This document shows, piece by piece, positions 31,830-40,240 of a stretch of DNA of 61,553 nucleotides. The stretch lies in IMG/VR virus record IMGVR_UViG_3300020147_000004, positions 1 through 61,553 of that record. One strand, written 5' to 3'. Every line of letters starts with the position of its first letter. Positions within the stretch are counted from its first letter, which is position 1. A program made the position numbers and the translations under genes. The stretch comes from a virus. The notes under the pieces are model-generated. The model saw only the letters and a list, made by a program, of their open reading frames with translations. It ran no database searches and was not told the DNA's origin.

Positions 31830-32053
31830 CCACGACCCTCGCCCTCGCCATCGCATCCGGCCTGGCCATCTTCTGGTGGTGCAAGTCCGTCGAGCTGAAG
31901 CGGCAGACCGAGGTGCAGCGCGTCGAGCTCGACTGCGTGAGCGCGACCATCGAGTCGCTCATGGAAGAGCGGGCCTCGCTGCTCGCGGAGGTCGAGGGGA
32001 AGCGCGGCAGGGCCCAGGCGTGGGCGGATGTGATGAAGGCGAGGATGAACTGA
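31826..32053 (+). CDS. Membrane-anchored coiled coil, i-spanin (Rz-like) candidate, 75 aa
   Basis: The GTG overlaps the preceding TGA. One N-terminal transmembrane helix (residues ~3-20) precedes a coiled coil of about 50 residues, the architecture of inner-membrane spanins. It sits two genes before a lysozyme-like enzyme, which fits, but no partner lipoprotein is seen next to it. Confidence 0.55.
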   Translation: MTTTLALAIASGLAIFWWCKSVELKRQTEVQRVELDCVSATIESLMEERASLLAEVEGKRGRAQAWADVMKARMN

Positions 32054-32217
32054 TGAAGTTCCCGAAGTTGGACCGGTTCGAGAAGATCTTGCTGGGCGTT
32101 TCGATCTCATTCCTCGGCCTTCTTGCTTGCCTCGCATACGCGGAGCACCGCCATCGTGTCGAATGCATCCGCTCCGGCGGCGAGATGTGCGGGTCGGTTT
32201 GCAGGAGGGCGAAGTGA
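32053..32217 (+). CDS. Small single-span membrane protein, 54 aa
   Basis: The ATG shares a base with the preceding TGA (TGATG). A basic N-terminus and one ~22-residue transmembrane helix are followed by a Cys/Arg-rich tail. With the neighbouring wall enzyme and coiled coil it could be a holin or spanin partner; this is not shown. Confidence 0.58.
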   Translation: MKFPKLDRFEKILLGVSISFLGLLACLAYAEHRHRVECIRSGGEMCGSVCRRAK

Positions 32218-32735
32218 TTCCGGAGGCCACGCTCATCCACGCCCTCGAGCGCCTCCCGGCCTGCTACGCCGATCGTCACCTCCCGCGTGAGTCGAAGCGC
32301 GCCCAGTACGCGACGATCGCGAAGTCACTGCGCAAGGCGCGCCGTTCCGTGAAGTGGCGCGACGACGTGAGCTTCTACGCGATGATGATCGCGATCGGCT
32401 ACAACGAGTCCCGCTACTGCACCGACGTGCACGCGGGGAACTGCCGGCCCGGGACATGCGGAGGCGGCGCCGCGTTCGGCGTCTGGCAGGTCGAGCCGCG
32501 GAATCGGGAAGACGGCAACGCGCTGGTCGGCCTCGACCAAGAGGCGACGGACCGGAGCGCAGTGGCCGCGGCGAAGATCCTGTCGAAGTCGTGGCAGTGC
32601 GGAGGGCACCCGCGGGGCTGGTTCACCGGGTACGCCGGGCGCAAGTGCGGGACCGATTGGAAGACGCTCGAGCAGCGCGTCGCAACGTATTGGCGCGTTG
32701 CGGGGCGGCTCGCGGTGAAGGGGGATGCAGCGTGA
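32214..32735 (+). CDS. Lysozyme-like / lytic transglycosylase enzyme, 173 aa
   Basis: The pattern IAIGYNESRYC ... GGGAAFGVWQVEP is that of SLT-type lysozyme-fold enzymes. Glu 65 of NESRY is the expected catalytic acid, and the GVWQ strand follows with normal spacing. Several Cys suggest disulphides. It would cut glycan strands of peptidoglycan, for lysis or for entry. It lies in the rightward early operon just before xis and int, unusual for a lysis gene. The GTG overlaps the upstream stop. Confidence 0.78.
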   Translation: MIPEATLIHALERLPACYADRHLPRESKRAQYATIAKSLRKARRSVKWRDDVSFYAMMIAIGYNESRYCTDVHAGNCRPGTCGGGAAFGVWQVEPRNREDGNALVGLDQEATDRSAVAAAKILSKSWQCGGHPRGWFTGYAGRKCGTDWKTLEQRVATYWRVAGRLAVKGDAA

Positions 32736-32932
32736 GCGAAAACGAATATCTAACCCTCGCCGATGTTGCCGCCCTGCTCCGAGTGAGCAAGCCGACCGTC
32801 AGGAAAGCAGTCGAGCGCCAAGGCCTCCCTGCCCTCCGGCTCGGGCCGCGCGTCTACCGCTTTGCTCGAGCAGACGTGCTCGCGTGGATCGAAAAGCAGA
32901 AGGGAGGGTCCGATGGCGGTCGTGCCGCGTAA
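32732..32932 (+). CDS. xis: Excisionase-like winged-HTH (MerR/AlpA type) protein, 66 aa
   Basis: Residues 5-55 match the excisionase helix-turn-helix type: YLTLADVAALLRVSKPTVRK ... GLPALRLGPRVYRFARADVLAWIEK. Such proteins bend attachment-site DNA and direct integrase to excision. The GTG overlaps the lysozyme-like gene, and its 3' end overlaps integrase by 20 bases. The gene name rests on fold and position. Confidence 0.82.
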   Translation: MSENEYLTLADVAALLRVSKPTVRKAVERQGLPALRLGPRVYRFARADVLAWIEKQKGGSDGGRAA

Positions 32933-34298
32933 GCGCAAAAACCGGACGGTCTACGGCGTGCTCACTTCATGGGCGGGCGGTGATCACTGGGAGCTCGTCG
33001 GCCCGAACCGGCGCGAAGCGGAGCTGCTCGACAAGCAGCGTAAGCGCGAGGTCAAGGCGGGGACGTTCCGGCCGGGTGAACTGACGGACGTGGCGAGCGT
33101 GAAGGCGTTCGCCGACCGGTGGCTCGAGCTCCGGGACAATCGGTCTGCTGAGAACGAGCGCGCGCTGGTCAAGCGGCACGTGCTCTCCGTCGAGTGGTTC
33201 GCCTCGTTGAAGATGGGAGAGGTTCGCCCCAGGCACATCATCAAGCTCATCGACGAGATGAGCCGGGGGACGCTCTCGGCAAAGTCCGTGTCGAACGTAA
33301 TGGGGATCATCCGGGTGATGTTCCGCGACGCGGTCATCCAAGACGTGCTGACGACCAGCCCCTACATCGTCCCACACGGCACGCTGAAGCGCTCCGGCGT
33401 GAAGCGGAAGCCCTACGACGCGGACGAAGTGCTAGCCCTCATCGGTCCCGCGGTCGGGGAGAAGGAGCGGATCTGGAACACGCTCGCCTTCTACACCGGG
33501 GCGCGGTGCGGAGAGATTTGCGGCCTGCGCTGGTCCGACTGGGACGAGAAGCCCGTCCCCCTCGGCGCGCTCACCATCGAGCGGCAGTACGAAGGGCAGG
33601 CCCTGAAGACCGAGCGGCCACGCGTCACGCCGGTCCATCCGGAGCTGGCCGACGCCCTTGCAGCCTGGCGGGAGCGCTGGTCGTTCCACTTCCTCCACCG
33701 GCCCGGCCCGAACGACCTCATCGTCCCCCGCCTGATGCCAGGGTGCGACCCGGAGCCGATGACGAAGAACGCGGCGTACAAGGCATGGGTCCGGGCGTGC
33801 TCGGCGGCCAAGGTCACGAACCGGTCCATCCATTCCAGCCGGCACACGTTCATCACGTTCGCCCGCCGCGGTGGCGCCGACCCGAAGATCGTCGAGCTCG
33901 TCACGCACAACCCCAAGGGGACGATCATCGACCGGTACACCACTCGGGACTGGGCCGAACTGTGCTCCGCAGTGCTCGCCGTCTGCTACGCGCCGAATGA
34001 CGGGCCGGTTGACGGGAGTTCTCTAAATCACTCTAATTCTGGCTCCAGAGCCTGGACTCGAACCAGTGAGAGTAGCGAAACACCGAGAGAAGCAGGGGCA
34101 ATCGGGGAAACTGGGGGATTCGAAACACCGGGAATTCATCAACTCGCACCCTGCGCGGATGCACGGTTGGATGCATGTCCAACGGACGATGATCCCGAGG
34201 CTTTCGAGTGGGCCAGCACACTCGCCGAGCACGCGGAGAGAGCAAGAGTAGCAGAGGTTCTTTGGGGGGCCAATGCCCCCGGTGAGGTGCTCGCGTGA
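32913..34298 (+). CDS. int: Tyrosine integrase with attP inside its reading frame, 461 aa
   Basis: Tyrosine recombinase. Residues ~60-160 form a SAM-like core-binding domain. The catalytic part has Arg in GARCGEICGLRW (~196), HSSRHTF (~306) and Tyr in DRYTTRD (~341). The family normally ends ~25 residues after this Tyr, but the frame continues another ~90 residues, across the tRNA-Asn-like core at 34040-34069, to a TGA that overlaps the next gene (GTGA). Integration would therefore replace the tail. The ATG has GGGAGGG upstream and lies inside the xis 3' end. Confidence 0.92.
   Translation: MAVVPRKRKNRTVYGVLTSWAGGDHWELVGPNRREAELLDKQRKREVKAGTFRPGELTDVASVKAFADRWLELRDNRSAENERALVKRHVLSVEWFASLKMGEVRPRHIIKLIDEMSRGTLSAKSVSNVMGIIRVMFRDAVIQDVLTTSPYIVPHGTLKRSGVKRKPYDADEVLALIGPAVGEKERIWNTLAFYTGARCGEICGLRWSDWDEKPVPLGALTIERQYEGQALKTERPRVTPVHPELADALAAWRERWSFHFLHRPGPNDLIVPRLMPGCDPEPMTKNAAYKAWVRACSAAKVTNRSIHSSRHTFITFARRGGADPKIVELVTHNPKGTIIDRYTTRDWAELCSAVLAVCYAPNDGPVDGSSLNHSNSGSRAWTRTSESSETPREAGAIGETGGFETPGIHQLAPCADARLDACPTDDDPEAFEWASTLAEHAERARVAEVLWGANAPGEVLA
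34040..34069. other. Probable attP core, 3' end of host tRNA-Asn
   Basis: Read on the minus strand, this matches the T-arm and 3' end of a bacterial tRNA-Asn: TCACTGGTTCGAGTCCAG, then an acceptor-strand segment ending GGAGCCA. Discriminator G and an A72 partner for U1 are tRNA-Asn signatures. The match stops in the variable loop, so this is a fragment and not a tRNA gene. Temperate phages often integrate in such 3' ends and restore the tRNA from their own core. Confidence 0.8.
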
Positions 34299-34984
34299 CG
34301 CCGTACTACGAGCACGGTGGGGTCACGATCTTCCACGGGGATTGTCTCGAAGTCCTCCCCTCCCTGCGCGCGGACATCGTTGTTACGGACCCACCGTTCG
34401 GTATCCAAGACGCGCCGATGTTGGATCTGCCGGGGCGGGGCAAGCGTGGGAACAACACGTACCACCCCCCTTCTGATTGGGACGCGAAGATCGACCCCGC
34501 CTGGGGCGCATCAGTGGCGGCGTGCGCCGAGCTGGTTGCGTGGTTTGGCAACTGGCGGATGAGAGAGGCTGTAGCCGCGTCTTTCCCCTACCCGCTGCGA
34601 TGTGAGCTCATTTGGGCCAAGGACACTCACGTCGGCCCTCCGTGCCCGGCCGCCATGCAAGATGAGCGGATTTGGGTGTTCGCCAAGTCCGGCGTCACTC
34701 CACTTCGCTTCGAAACCACCGTCTGGCTAGAGCCGATCATCCCTACCTGGGGACACAGGTTCCATAAGAACGAGAAGCCGCTTCGCTTGATGAAGCGGCT
34801 TATCGGCTGGCTACCGGGCGAGACTGTCATCGATCCGTTCATGGGTAGCGGCACCACCCTGCGCGCCGCGAAGGACCTCGGCCGCCGTGCCATCGGCATC
34901 GAAATCGAGGAGCGCTACTGCGAGATCGCAGCGAAGCGCCTGAGCCAGGAAGTCCTGCCGTTTGCGGAGGTGCGCAATGCCTGA
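34295..34984 (+). CDS. DNA adenine/cytosine-N4 methyltransferase, beta class, 229 aa
   Basis: Motif IV TDPPFG lies at ~32-37, before the SAM-binding motif I DPFMGSGTT at ~181-189, the order of beta-class enzymes. DCLEVLP near residue 16 and the KPLRLMKRLIGW region are also typical. It would modify phage or host DNA, probably to evade restriction. No cognate nuclease is next to it. The GTG overlaps the integrase stop. TDPPF is compatible with N4-cytosine or N6-adenine. Confidence 0.88.
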   Translation: MTPYYEHGGVTIFHGDCLEVLPSLRADIVVTDPPFGIQDAPMLDLPGRGKRGNNTYHPPSDWDAKIDPAWGASVAACAELVAWFGNWRMREAVAASFPYPLRCELIWAKDTHVGPPCPAAMQDERIWVFAKSGVTPLRFETTVWLEPIIPTWGHRFHKNEKPLRLMKRLIGWLPGETVIDPFMGSGTTLRAAKDLGRRAIGIEIEERYCEIAAKRLSQEVLPFAEVRNA

Positions 34985-35228
34985 CCCCGAGCGACTCGAA
35001 GAGGAGAGCCCCGTCCGGCTCCGCGAGTGCCTCGACGCCCTGGCTCGGGCCTCCGAGCGGGACATCTACCGCGTTGAGATAGTGGCCACGCGGACCGGGC
35101 TGAAGCTCTTCGTGACCGCATCACCGGACATTCACGAGGAGGCGATCGTTCGGCGCATCCTCGCCGAGCTGAGGCCCTACTTCGAGGTGCTGCAGAGCGC
35201 GCAGCCCGAGGAGGACGGCAATGCCTGA
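34977..35228 (+). CDS. Small early protein, 83 aa
   Basis: The ATG lies 8 bases before the methyltransferase end. An acidic helical N-terminus is followed by an alpha/beta part. No family recognised. Confidence 0.65.
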   Translation: MPDPERLEEESPVRLRECLDALARASERDIYRVEIVATRTGLKLFVTASPDIHEEAIVRRILAELRPYFEVLQSAQPEEDGNA

Positions 35229-35394
35229 CCCCACCCTCGCCGAGCTCCGCCGCCACTACTGGTCGAAGGGCCTCGACGGCTTTGAGCTCGAGCGCGCCGT
35301 TCAGAAGCATCTCCGGTTGCTCCGGCCGCTCGATCCGGAGGTGGCAGGCGCGACGGAGGCTGACCCGAGTCGAAGGCGCAAGAGGCGCCCTTGA
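35221..35394 (+). CDS. Small basic protein, 57 aa
   Basis: It starts at ATG 35221, inside the previous gene's end, and stops at TGA 35392-35394, which overlaps the helicase TTG start. Helical with an Arg/Lys-rich C-terminal tail. No family recognised. Confidence 0.6.
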   Translation: MPDPTLAELRRHYWSKGLDGFELERAVQKHLRLLRPLDPEVAGATEADPSRRRKRRP

Positions 35395-36893
35395 CCTCAC
35401 ACATTTCCACCCTCCTCACGGCCCTCCAGCCGTTGCGACCGTACCAGTCTGAGACGGTCGAGAAGGTCTACGCGGAGTGGACCAAATCGAGACGAGTCCT
35501 GCTCGTCGCCCCGACCGGCGCGGGTAAGACCCGGCTCGCCGAAGAGTTCGTCGTCCGGTTCACCGCCCAAGGCCAAAGGGTCGTCTTCATCGCGCACCGT
35601 CGCGAGCTCATCCGGCAGGCGGCCGAGCGCCTCAGAAGATCGATCGGCGTGCTCGATGTGGGTCTCGTCGCACCCGGGGAAGAGCTCTGCCTGCACGCTC
35701 CCGTCCAGGTCGCGACCGTCCAGACGCTGCTCGCTCGCTCCCTCCGGCCAGAGGCCGACCTCATCATCCTGGACGAGGCGCACCACTACGTCGCCGACGA
35801 TTGGAGCCAGCTCGCGGCGAGCTACCCGCACGCCAAGGTGCTGGGCCTGACCGCGACGCCCGAGCGGCAGGACGGGCGGCCCATGGGCGACATGTTCGAG
35901 TCGCTCGTCGTCGCCGCGAAGTACTCGGAGCTCATCCGCGACGGGCACCTCGTCCCGTGCCGGGTGTTCCAGCCGCCGGCCGACTTCGCTGGGGACGGGC
36001 TCGCGCAGGACCCGATCGCAGCCTGGCAACGCTACGCCGATGGAGCCCGTACTTTTTGGTTCTGCCGGACCGTCGAAGACGCGTACGAGACGGCGAAGAA
36101 GCTCTGCGAGCTGGGCATCCCAGCCGCGTGCATCGAAGCGAAGACCGAGAAGGCGGAGCGCGACGAGCTACTCGACCGCTTCGCTCGCGGCGGGCTCGTC
36201 GTGCTCACGAACGTCTACGCGCTGACCGAAGGTGTCGATGTGCCGGCGGCCCGCTGTTGCCTCCTCGCCCGGAGCTGCGGGCACGTCGGGCCTTACTTGC
36301 AGATGGCGGGCCGCGTGCTCCGTCCTCACAAGGACAAGGCCGACGCCATCCTCATCGACCTGAGCGGCGCGACCCTCCGGCACGGGCTGCCGACCGAAGA
36401 CCGCGAGTACAGCTTAGAGGGCAACGGCATCCGGCGCACCAGCCCGACGCCGCTCCGGAACTGCCTTCAGTGCGGCGCGACGTTCCCGAGCTACGACCGG
36501 AAGTGTCCCGAGTGCGGGTACGAGGCGCCGCAAGAGAAGAAGCACGTTCGGATCTACGACCTTGAGTTGCAGGCGGTGTTCGCCGGGGCCGCGACGCCAG
36601 GTGACGCGAAGCAGCGGGAGTACCGACGGCTTCGGCAGCTCGGGAAGACGCGCGGCTGGAGCCTCTACTTCGTCCAGAAGGAATACAAGAAGCTCTTCGG
36701 CGAGCTGCCGATCATCAGCGACGCCAGCATCGATGAGCAGCGCGACGAGTACGTGAAGCTCACCCTGCTCCAGCGCCAACGGGGCTTCAAGCCCGGCTTC
36801 GTCTCCGTGCGCTTCAAAGAGATGTTCGGGAGCTGGCCGAGCGCTGCGGTCAAATCAGCTGCCAGCCAAGCGCAAAGACCACAAGACGCATGA
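35391..36893 (+). CDS. DEAD/DEAH-box (SF2) helicase with zinc ribbon, 500 aa
   Basis: Motifs are Walker A PTGAGKT (41-47), DEAH in LDEAHHY (~127), LTATP (~152) and QMAGRVLRP (~303, motif VI). A zinc ribbon CLQCGATFPSYDRKCPECGYE follows near residue 357, then a helical C-terminal domain of ~120 residues. It is likely the replicative or recombination helicase of the phage, upstream of a VRR-NUC nuclease and a primase-polymerase. The start is TTG overlapping the preceding TGA (TTGA), which fits the coupling in this operon. Confidence 0.9.
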   Translation: MTSHISTLLTALQPLRPYQSETVEKVYAEWTKSRRVLLVAPTGAGKTRLAEEFVVRFTAQGQRVVFIAHRRELIRQAAERLRRSIGVLDVGLVAPGEELCLHAPVQVATVQTLLARSLRPEADLIILDEAHHYVADDWSQLAASYPHAKVLGLTATPERQDGRPMGDMFESLVVAAKYSELIRDGHLVPCRVFQPPADFAGDGLAQDPIAAWQRYADGARTFWFCRTVEDAYETAKKLCELGIPAACIEAKTEKAERDELLDRFARGGLVVLTNVYALTEGVDVPAARCCLLARSCGHVGPYLQMAGRVLRPHKDKADAILIDLSGATLRHGLPTEDREYSLEGNGIRRTSPTPLRNCLQCGATFPSYDRKCPECGYEAPQEKKHVRIYDLELQAVFAGAATPGDAKQREYRRLRQLGKTRGWSLYFVQKEYKKLFGELPIISDASIDEQRDEYVKLTLLQRQRGFKPGFVSVRFKEMFGSWPSAAVKSAASQAQRPQDA

Positions 36894-37234
36894 GCTCCAC
36901 CCAAGAGCACACCGAACTGGTCACAGCGACCCGCCTCGAGCTGGGTCGTGAAAAAGACTTCACGCTCTGGCCCAACTCCAAAGTCACCTACGTCGATGGG
37001 CAGCCACGCGCAAAGCCTGGTCTCTGCAAAGGCGCCTCCGACCTCATCGGCATCCTCGCACCCACCGGCCGCATCGTCGCGCTCGAAGCGAAGACGGGCG
37101 GGGCGACCACCACGCGAGAGCAAAAGCTTTTCCTGGAACTCATCCGCGCACGCGGCGGGTTCGCGGCGGTCTTCCATTCGGTCGAAGAGGCTCGAGCAGC
37201 ACTTGAGAGGGCGAGGAGAGGCCAGTGCCAGTGA
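36890..37234 (+). CDS. VRR-NUC nuclease, 114 aa
   Basis: Small PD-(D/E)XK nuclease of the VRR-NUC type: KGASDLIGIL, then VALEAKTGGATTTREQKLFLELI, with the Asp and Glu-x-Lys catalytic residues and the RG-GF end. Phage members act as structure-specific nucleases, for example Holliday-junction resolvases. It lies between helicase and primase genes with overlaps at both ends. Confidence 0.88.
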   Translation: MSSTQEHTELVTATRLELGREKDFTLWPNSKVTYVDGQPRAKPGLCKGASDLIGILAPTGRIVALEAKTGGATTTREQKLFLELIRARGGFAAVFHSVEEARAALERARRGQCQ

Positions 37235-39468
37235 CAGAACCGATCCAATTCGACGAGGCAAAACGGCAGCAGGGGCTTCTCGCGTACGCCAAGCGCGGCT
37301 GGCACGTTTTTCCCTGCTACGAGATCAACGAGCAGGGCAACTGCGCGTGCTCCAAGGGCCCGGCGTGTGGCAACCCGGGCAAGCACCCTCGCACCCCGTC
37401 CGGGTTCAAGAACGCGAGTACCGATCCGGAGCAGATCCGGGAGTGGCTGCGCCGGTGGCCCCGTGCCAATTGGGCTATCGCTTGCGGCGCCTCCCGCCTA
37501 GCGGTCGTGGACGTGGACCCACGCAACAACGGTGACGAGACGCTCGCGGCTCTCGAGAAGGCCTACGCGCCACTCCCCGATACCATCCGGGCCTGTACCG
37601 GCGGCGGCGGGCAGCACTACCTTTACGCGTTCCCCGAGGGCGAGGACATCCAATCCTCCGTATTGGGCCTCGGCATCGATCTGAAGGCGACTGGCGGCTA
37701 CATCATGGTCCCGCCGTCGAATCACGTGTCGGGCCGCTCCTACCTCTGGGATGCAGGCGGCCACCCGCGCGACCTGCCGCAACCAGCCGAGGCGCCGCAA
37801 TGGATCCTGACCCTCATCGGGACGAAGGACGCGAAGCAGTACGAAGCGTCGGGCGCCGTCGTCGATGGGTTTCTGGGCGCTGCGTTCGAGGCGGCCGGGT
37901 GGCTCGGGCGCTCGCTCGGCGCCGACAAGCAGGCTGCGCGTTGCCCGTGGGAGGACGAACATTCAACCGGCTCGCGCTTCGACTCGAGCACCGTGCTTTT
38001 CGGACCGACGCAGGGCTTCAAGGTCGGGTGGTTCTGGTGCTCTCACGGCCACTGCCAACGCGCCCGCACGCTCAAAGACGTGCTTGCCCAGCTGCCCGAC
38101 GGGGCTAAGGCCAAGGCGCGCGAAAAGCTCGGGCTCGACGCTCTCTACAATCCGGAGGAGGAAGAGGCGGCCAGACAGAAGACGCAGTCCATCCAGTCGC
38201 TCTCGGAGGATTGGGCGAAGCTTCTGCGCCGCAACGCCGAGGGCTTCATCACTCGCGACGCAGGCAACGCGGCGCTACTACTCGCGAACCTCGAAGAGTG
38301 GCGCGGCTGCCTCGAGTACGATTCGTTTGCGGACCGGATGCGATGGGTGAGGCCGGTGCCTGACCTCCATGGACTACCCGCGCCCAAGCCTGGCGACGAG
38401 CTCGCGGACCACCACGTGTTGTACGTGCACCACTGGCTCGCGAAGCTCCGAGGCATCGCGTTCACGAAGCAGGCCATCCAAGACGCTTTGGAGCTCGCCG
38501 CCAAGGCCAATGAGCGGCATCCTCTGCGCGACTGGCTCGCCTCCCTCCAATGGGATCGCAAGCCCCGCGCCGCTACGTGGCTCACGCGCTACCTCGGTGC
38601 TCCGGACGACCCATACACGCACGCGGTCGGCAGATGGTGGCTCATCAGCGCCGTCGCTCGCATCTTCTCGCCCGGCTGCCAGGCTGACCATCTCGTCGTG
38701 CTGCAGGGCGGCCAAGGCGCTGGCAAGAGCACAGCTGCGCGCATCCTCGGCGGCGAGTTCTTCCTGGCGAACCTGCCGGACATCACGAACAAGGACGCGG
38801 CGGCTGTTCTCCAAGGCCACTGGATTGTCGAAATCGGTGAGCTCGACGCGTTCCGAGGCGCGGCGGGAACCAGGGTCAAGGATTGGGTCACGCGCACGGT
38901 GGACAGCTTTCGGCCCGCGTACGGGCGTTTCACCATTCGCCGATCGCGTTCCTCCGTCTTCATCGGCACGACCAACGAAGAGCACTTCCTGCTCGACGCT
39001 ACCGGTGCACGTCGCTTCTGGCCGGTTACAGTATCCACGCTTGCTCGCGAGGAGCTGCAGTCCGACCGCGCGCAGATCTGGGCAGAGGCCAAGCACTACT
39101 ACGACGCTGGCGAGCCGTGGTGGCCGAGCGAGGACCTCGCGCCAGCAATCCACGCTGCTCAGGAGGAGCGGTACGTTGGCGACGAGTGGGAGCGGCGCAT
39201 CGAGGTCTGGGCCAAGGCACGGGAGCCATTCACCATCGGGGACGTGCTCGGAGGCTGCCTCGGTCTCGAACCTGGCAAGTGGGAACGGGCGGCTCAGACC
39301 CGCGTCGGGAACTGCCTGAGACGGCTCGGCTGGACGGCGCGGCAGACCCGAGAGGGGGAAGCACGTGTGCGTAGGTACTACCAGGTGGGTGCGTATCCTA
39401 CTTCTGAGCCTCCACCTTTCGTTGTTGAGCAAACTATGCAGATTCGCAAGGAAATCGGCCGAGAGTGA
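37225..39468 (+). CDS. Primase-polymerase / VapE-type helicase fusion, 747 aa
   Basis: Residues ~1-190 are a bifunctional primase-polymerase (prim-pol) domain with DVDPR (~94, metal-binding Asp-x-Asp) and TGGGGQHYLY. A zinc-like Cys segment lies near residue 35. Residues ~430-700 are a VapE/D5-type helicase: GGQGAGKST (Walker A, ~493) then WIVEIGELDAFR (Walker B) and the TTNEEHFLLDATG region. It would prime and unwind DNA at the origin. The GTG at 37225 has AGGAGAG about 7 bases upstream; GTG 37231 (GTGA) is an alternative. Confidence 0.9.
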   Translation: MPVTEPIQFDEAKRQQGLLAYAKRGWHVFPCYEINEQGNCACSKGPACGNPGKHPRTPSGFKNASTDPEQIREWLRRWPRANWAIACGASRLAVVDVDPRNNGDETLAALEKAYAPLPDTIRACTGGGGQHYLYAFPEGEDIQSSVLGLGIDLKATGGYIMVPPSNHVSGRSYLWDAGGHPRDLPQPAEAPQWILTLIGTKDAKQYEASGAVVDGFLGAAFEAAGWLGRSLGADKQAARCPWEDEHSTGSRFDSSTVLFGPTQGFKVGWFWCSHGHCQRARTLKDVLAQLPDGAKAKAREKLGLDALYNPEEEEAARQKTQSIQSLSEDWAKLLRRNAEGFITRDAGNAALLLANLEEWRGCLEYDSFADRMRWVRPVPDLHGLPAPKPGDELADHHVLYVHHWLAKLRGIAFTKQAIQDALELAAKANERHPLRDWLASLQWDRKPRAATWLTRYLGAPDDPYTHAVGRWWLISAVARIFSPGCQADHLVVLQGGQGAGKSTAARILGGEFFLANLPDITNKDAAAVLQGHWIVEIGELDAFRGAAGTRVKDWVTRTVDSFRPAYGRFTIRRSRSSVFIGTTNEEHFLLDATGARRFWPVTVSTLAREELQSDRAQIWAEAKHYYDAGEPWWPSEDLAPAIHAAQEERYVGDEWERRIEVWAKAREPFTIGDVLGGCLGLEPGKWERAAQTRVGNCLRRLGWTARQTREGEARVRRYYQVGAYPTSEPPPFVVEQTMQIRKEIGRE

Positions 39469-39500
39469 GGCAAAAATGCTGGACAGCCGGCCGAATTTCT

Positions 39501-39665
39501 GTCACAACGGCACAACCTGACACGACCTGCGCGACCATCTCCTTAACAAGCTATATTACTATTACACCTCTCTAGGGGGTAGGTTGTGACAGTAGTGACG
39601 GTAGTGACAAGAGCCGAATTGATGCTGGATTGGATCGTCACAACCCCTGTCCCAACCGTCACAAC
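39501..39665. repeat. Iteron-like repeats, candidate replication origin
   Basis: This lies in the 241-bp gap after the primase-helicase. GTCACAAC occurs at 39501, 39637 and 39658 (the last two 21 bp apart). Three tandem 9-mers of type GT(T/A)GTGAC begin at 39583, 39592 and 39601 on the other orientation. Between the groups is an AT-richer stretch (39544-39570). Repeats plus an AT-rich unwinding zone next to a primase-helicase suggest an origin. This is inferred. Confidence 0.6.
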
Positions 39666-39709
39666 GTGGCACAGGCTGGTCAGACCAGTTGAGTAGAGCA
39701 GGATAAGAA

Positions 39710-39997
39710 GTGGCCCGCGACGACGAAATCCGGAAAGATGTCGCACGCTTAGACCGTGCCCTGGACCGGATCGACGAGATACTGACGCAACGTGCTGGAC
39801 GAGGCGCGGACGAGAGCGAGGTCGTGCTCCTCGAGAAGCGGCAGCTGGCCGCCATCGACCGCATCGTCCCTCTGCTGAAGCGGCGTGCTGAGACGCTCGG
39901 GCTGGACGCCCCGGCCCGCAAAGACGAAGACGGGCCAGCGGAGTCGCCCATCGAGCGGATGCTGCGAGAGGCGAAGGACCGGGAAGCGCGGAGCTAG
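39710..39997 (+). CDS. Small helical protein, 95 aa (small terminase candidate)
   Basis: The GTG has AGGATAAGAA upstream. It is helical and charged throughout, with a basic middle and acidic end. It is the first gene after the origin-like region and precedes the late genes, so a small-terminase role is possible, but there is no recognisable HTH. Treat it as hypothetical. Confidence 0.6.
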   Translation: MARDDEIRKDVARLDRALDRIDEILTQRAGRGADESEVVLLEKRQLAAIDRIVPLLKRRAETLGLDAPARKDEDGPAESPIERMLREAKDREARS

Positions 39998-40033
39998 GAG
40001 CGCTTGTCCGCGCTTGTCCGGGCGCCCGATGCC

Positions 40034-40240
40034 ATGTACCTTGCCGGCATGCATGAGGGGCTACGCGAGGCGGACGAGGCGGTGGACATCAGCGAGGCGC
40101 GGCCACTGGTCGCACCCGAGCCGGGACGATGGCTCAGCGACGGGCAGCAGCTCGTCGTACGGTGCGCGCTGGTGCTGGGCGTCACGGCGATGGCGCTCTG
40201 GCTGCTGCGCGCGGCGCTCGAGCCGGCTCCGTGGTGGTAG
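40034..40240 (+). CDS. Small C-tail-anchored membrane protein, 68 aa
   Basis: Start uncertain: ATG 40034 or ATG 40049, with no clear ribosome site. An acidic N-terminal part is followed by one transmembrane helix near the C-terminus and a WW end. No family recognised. Confidence 0.52.
   Translation: MYLAGMHEGLREADEAVDISEARPLVAPEPGRWLSDGQQLVVRCALVLGVTAMALWLLRAALEPAPWW

Noticed and set aside
34040-34069. tRNA gene
   Set aside because: Only the T-arm and acceptor 3' strand match; no anticodon or D arm. It is an attachment core, not a gene.
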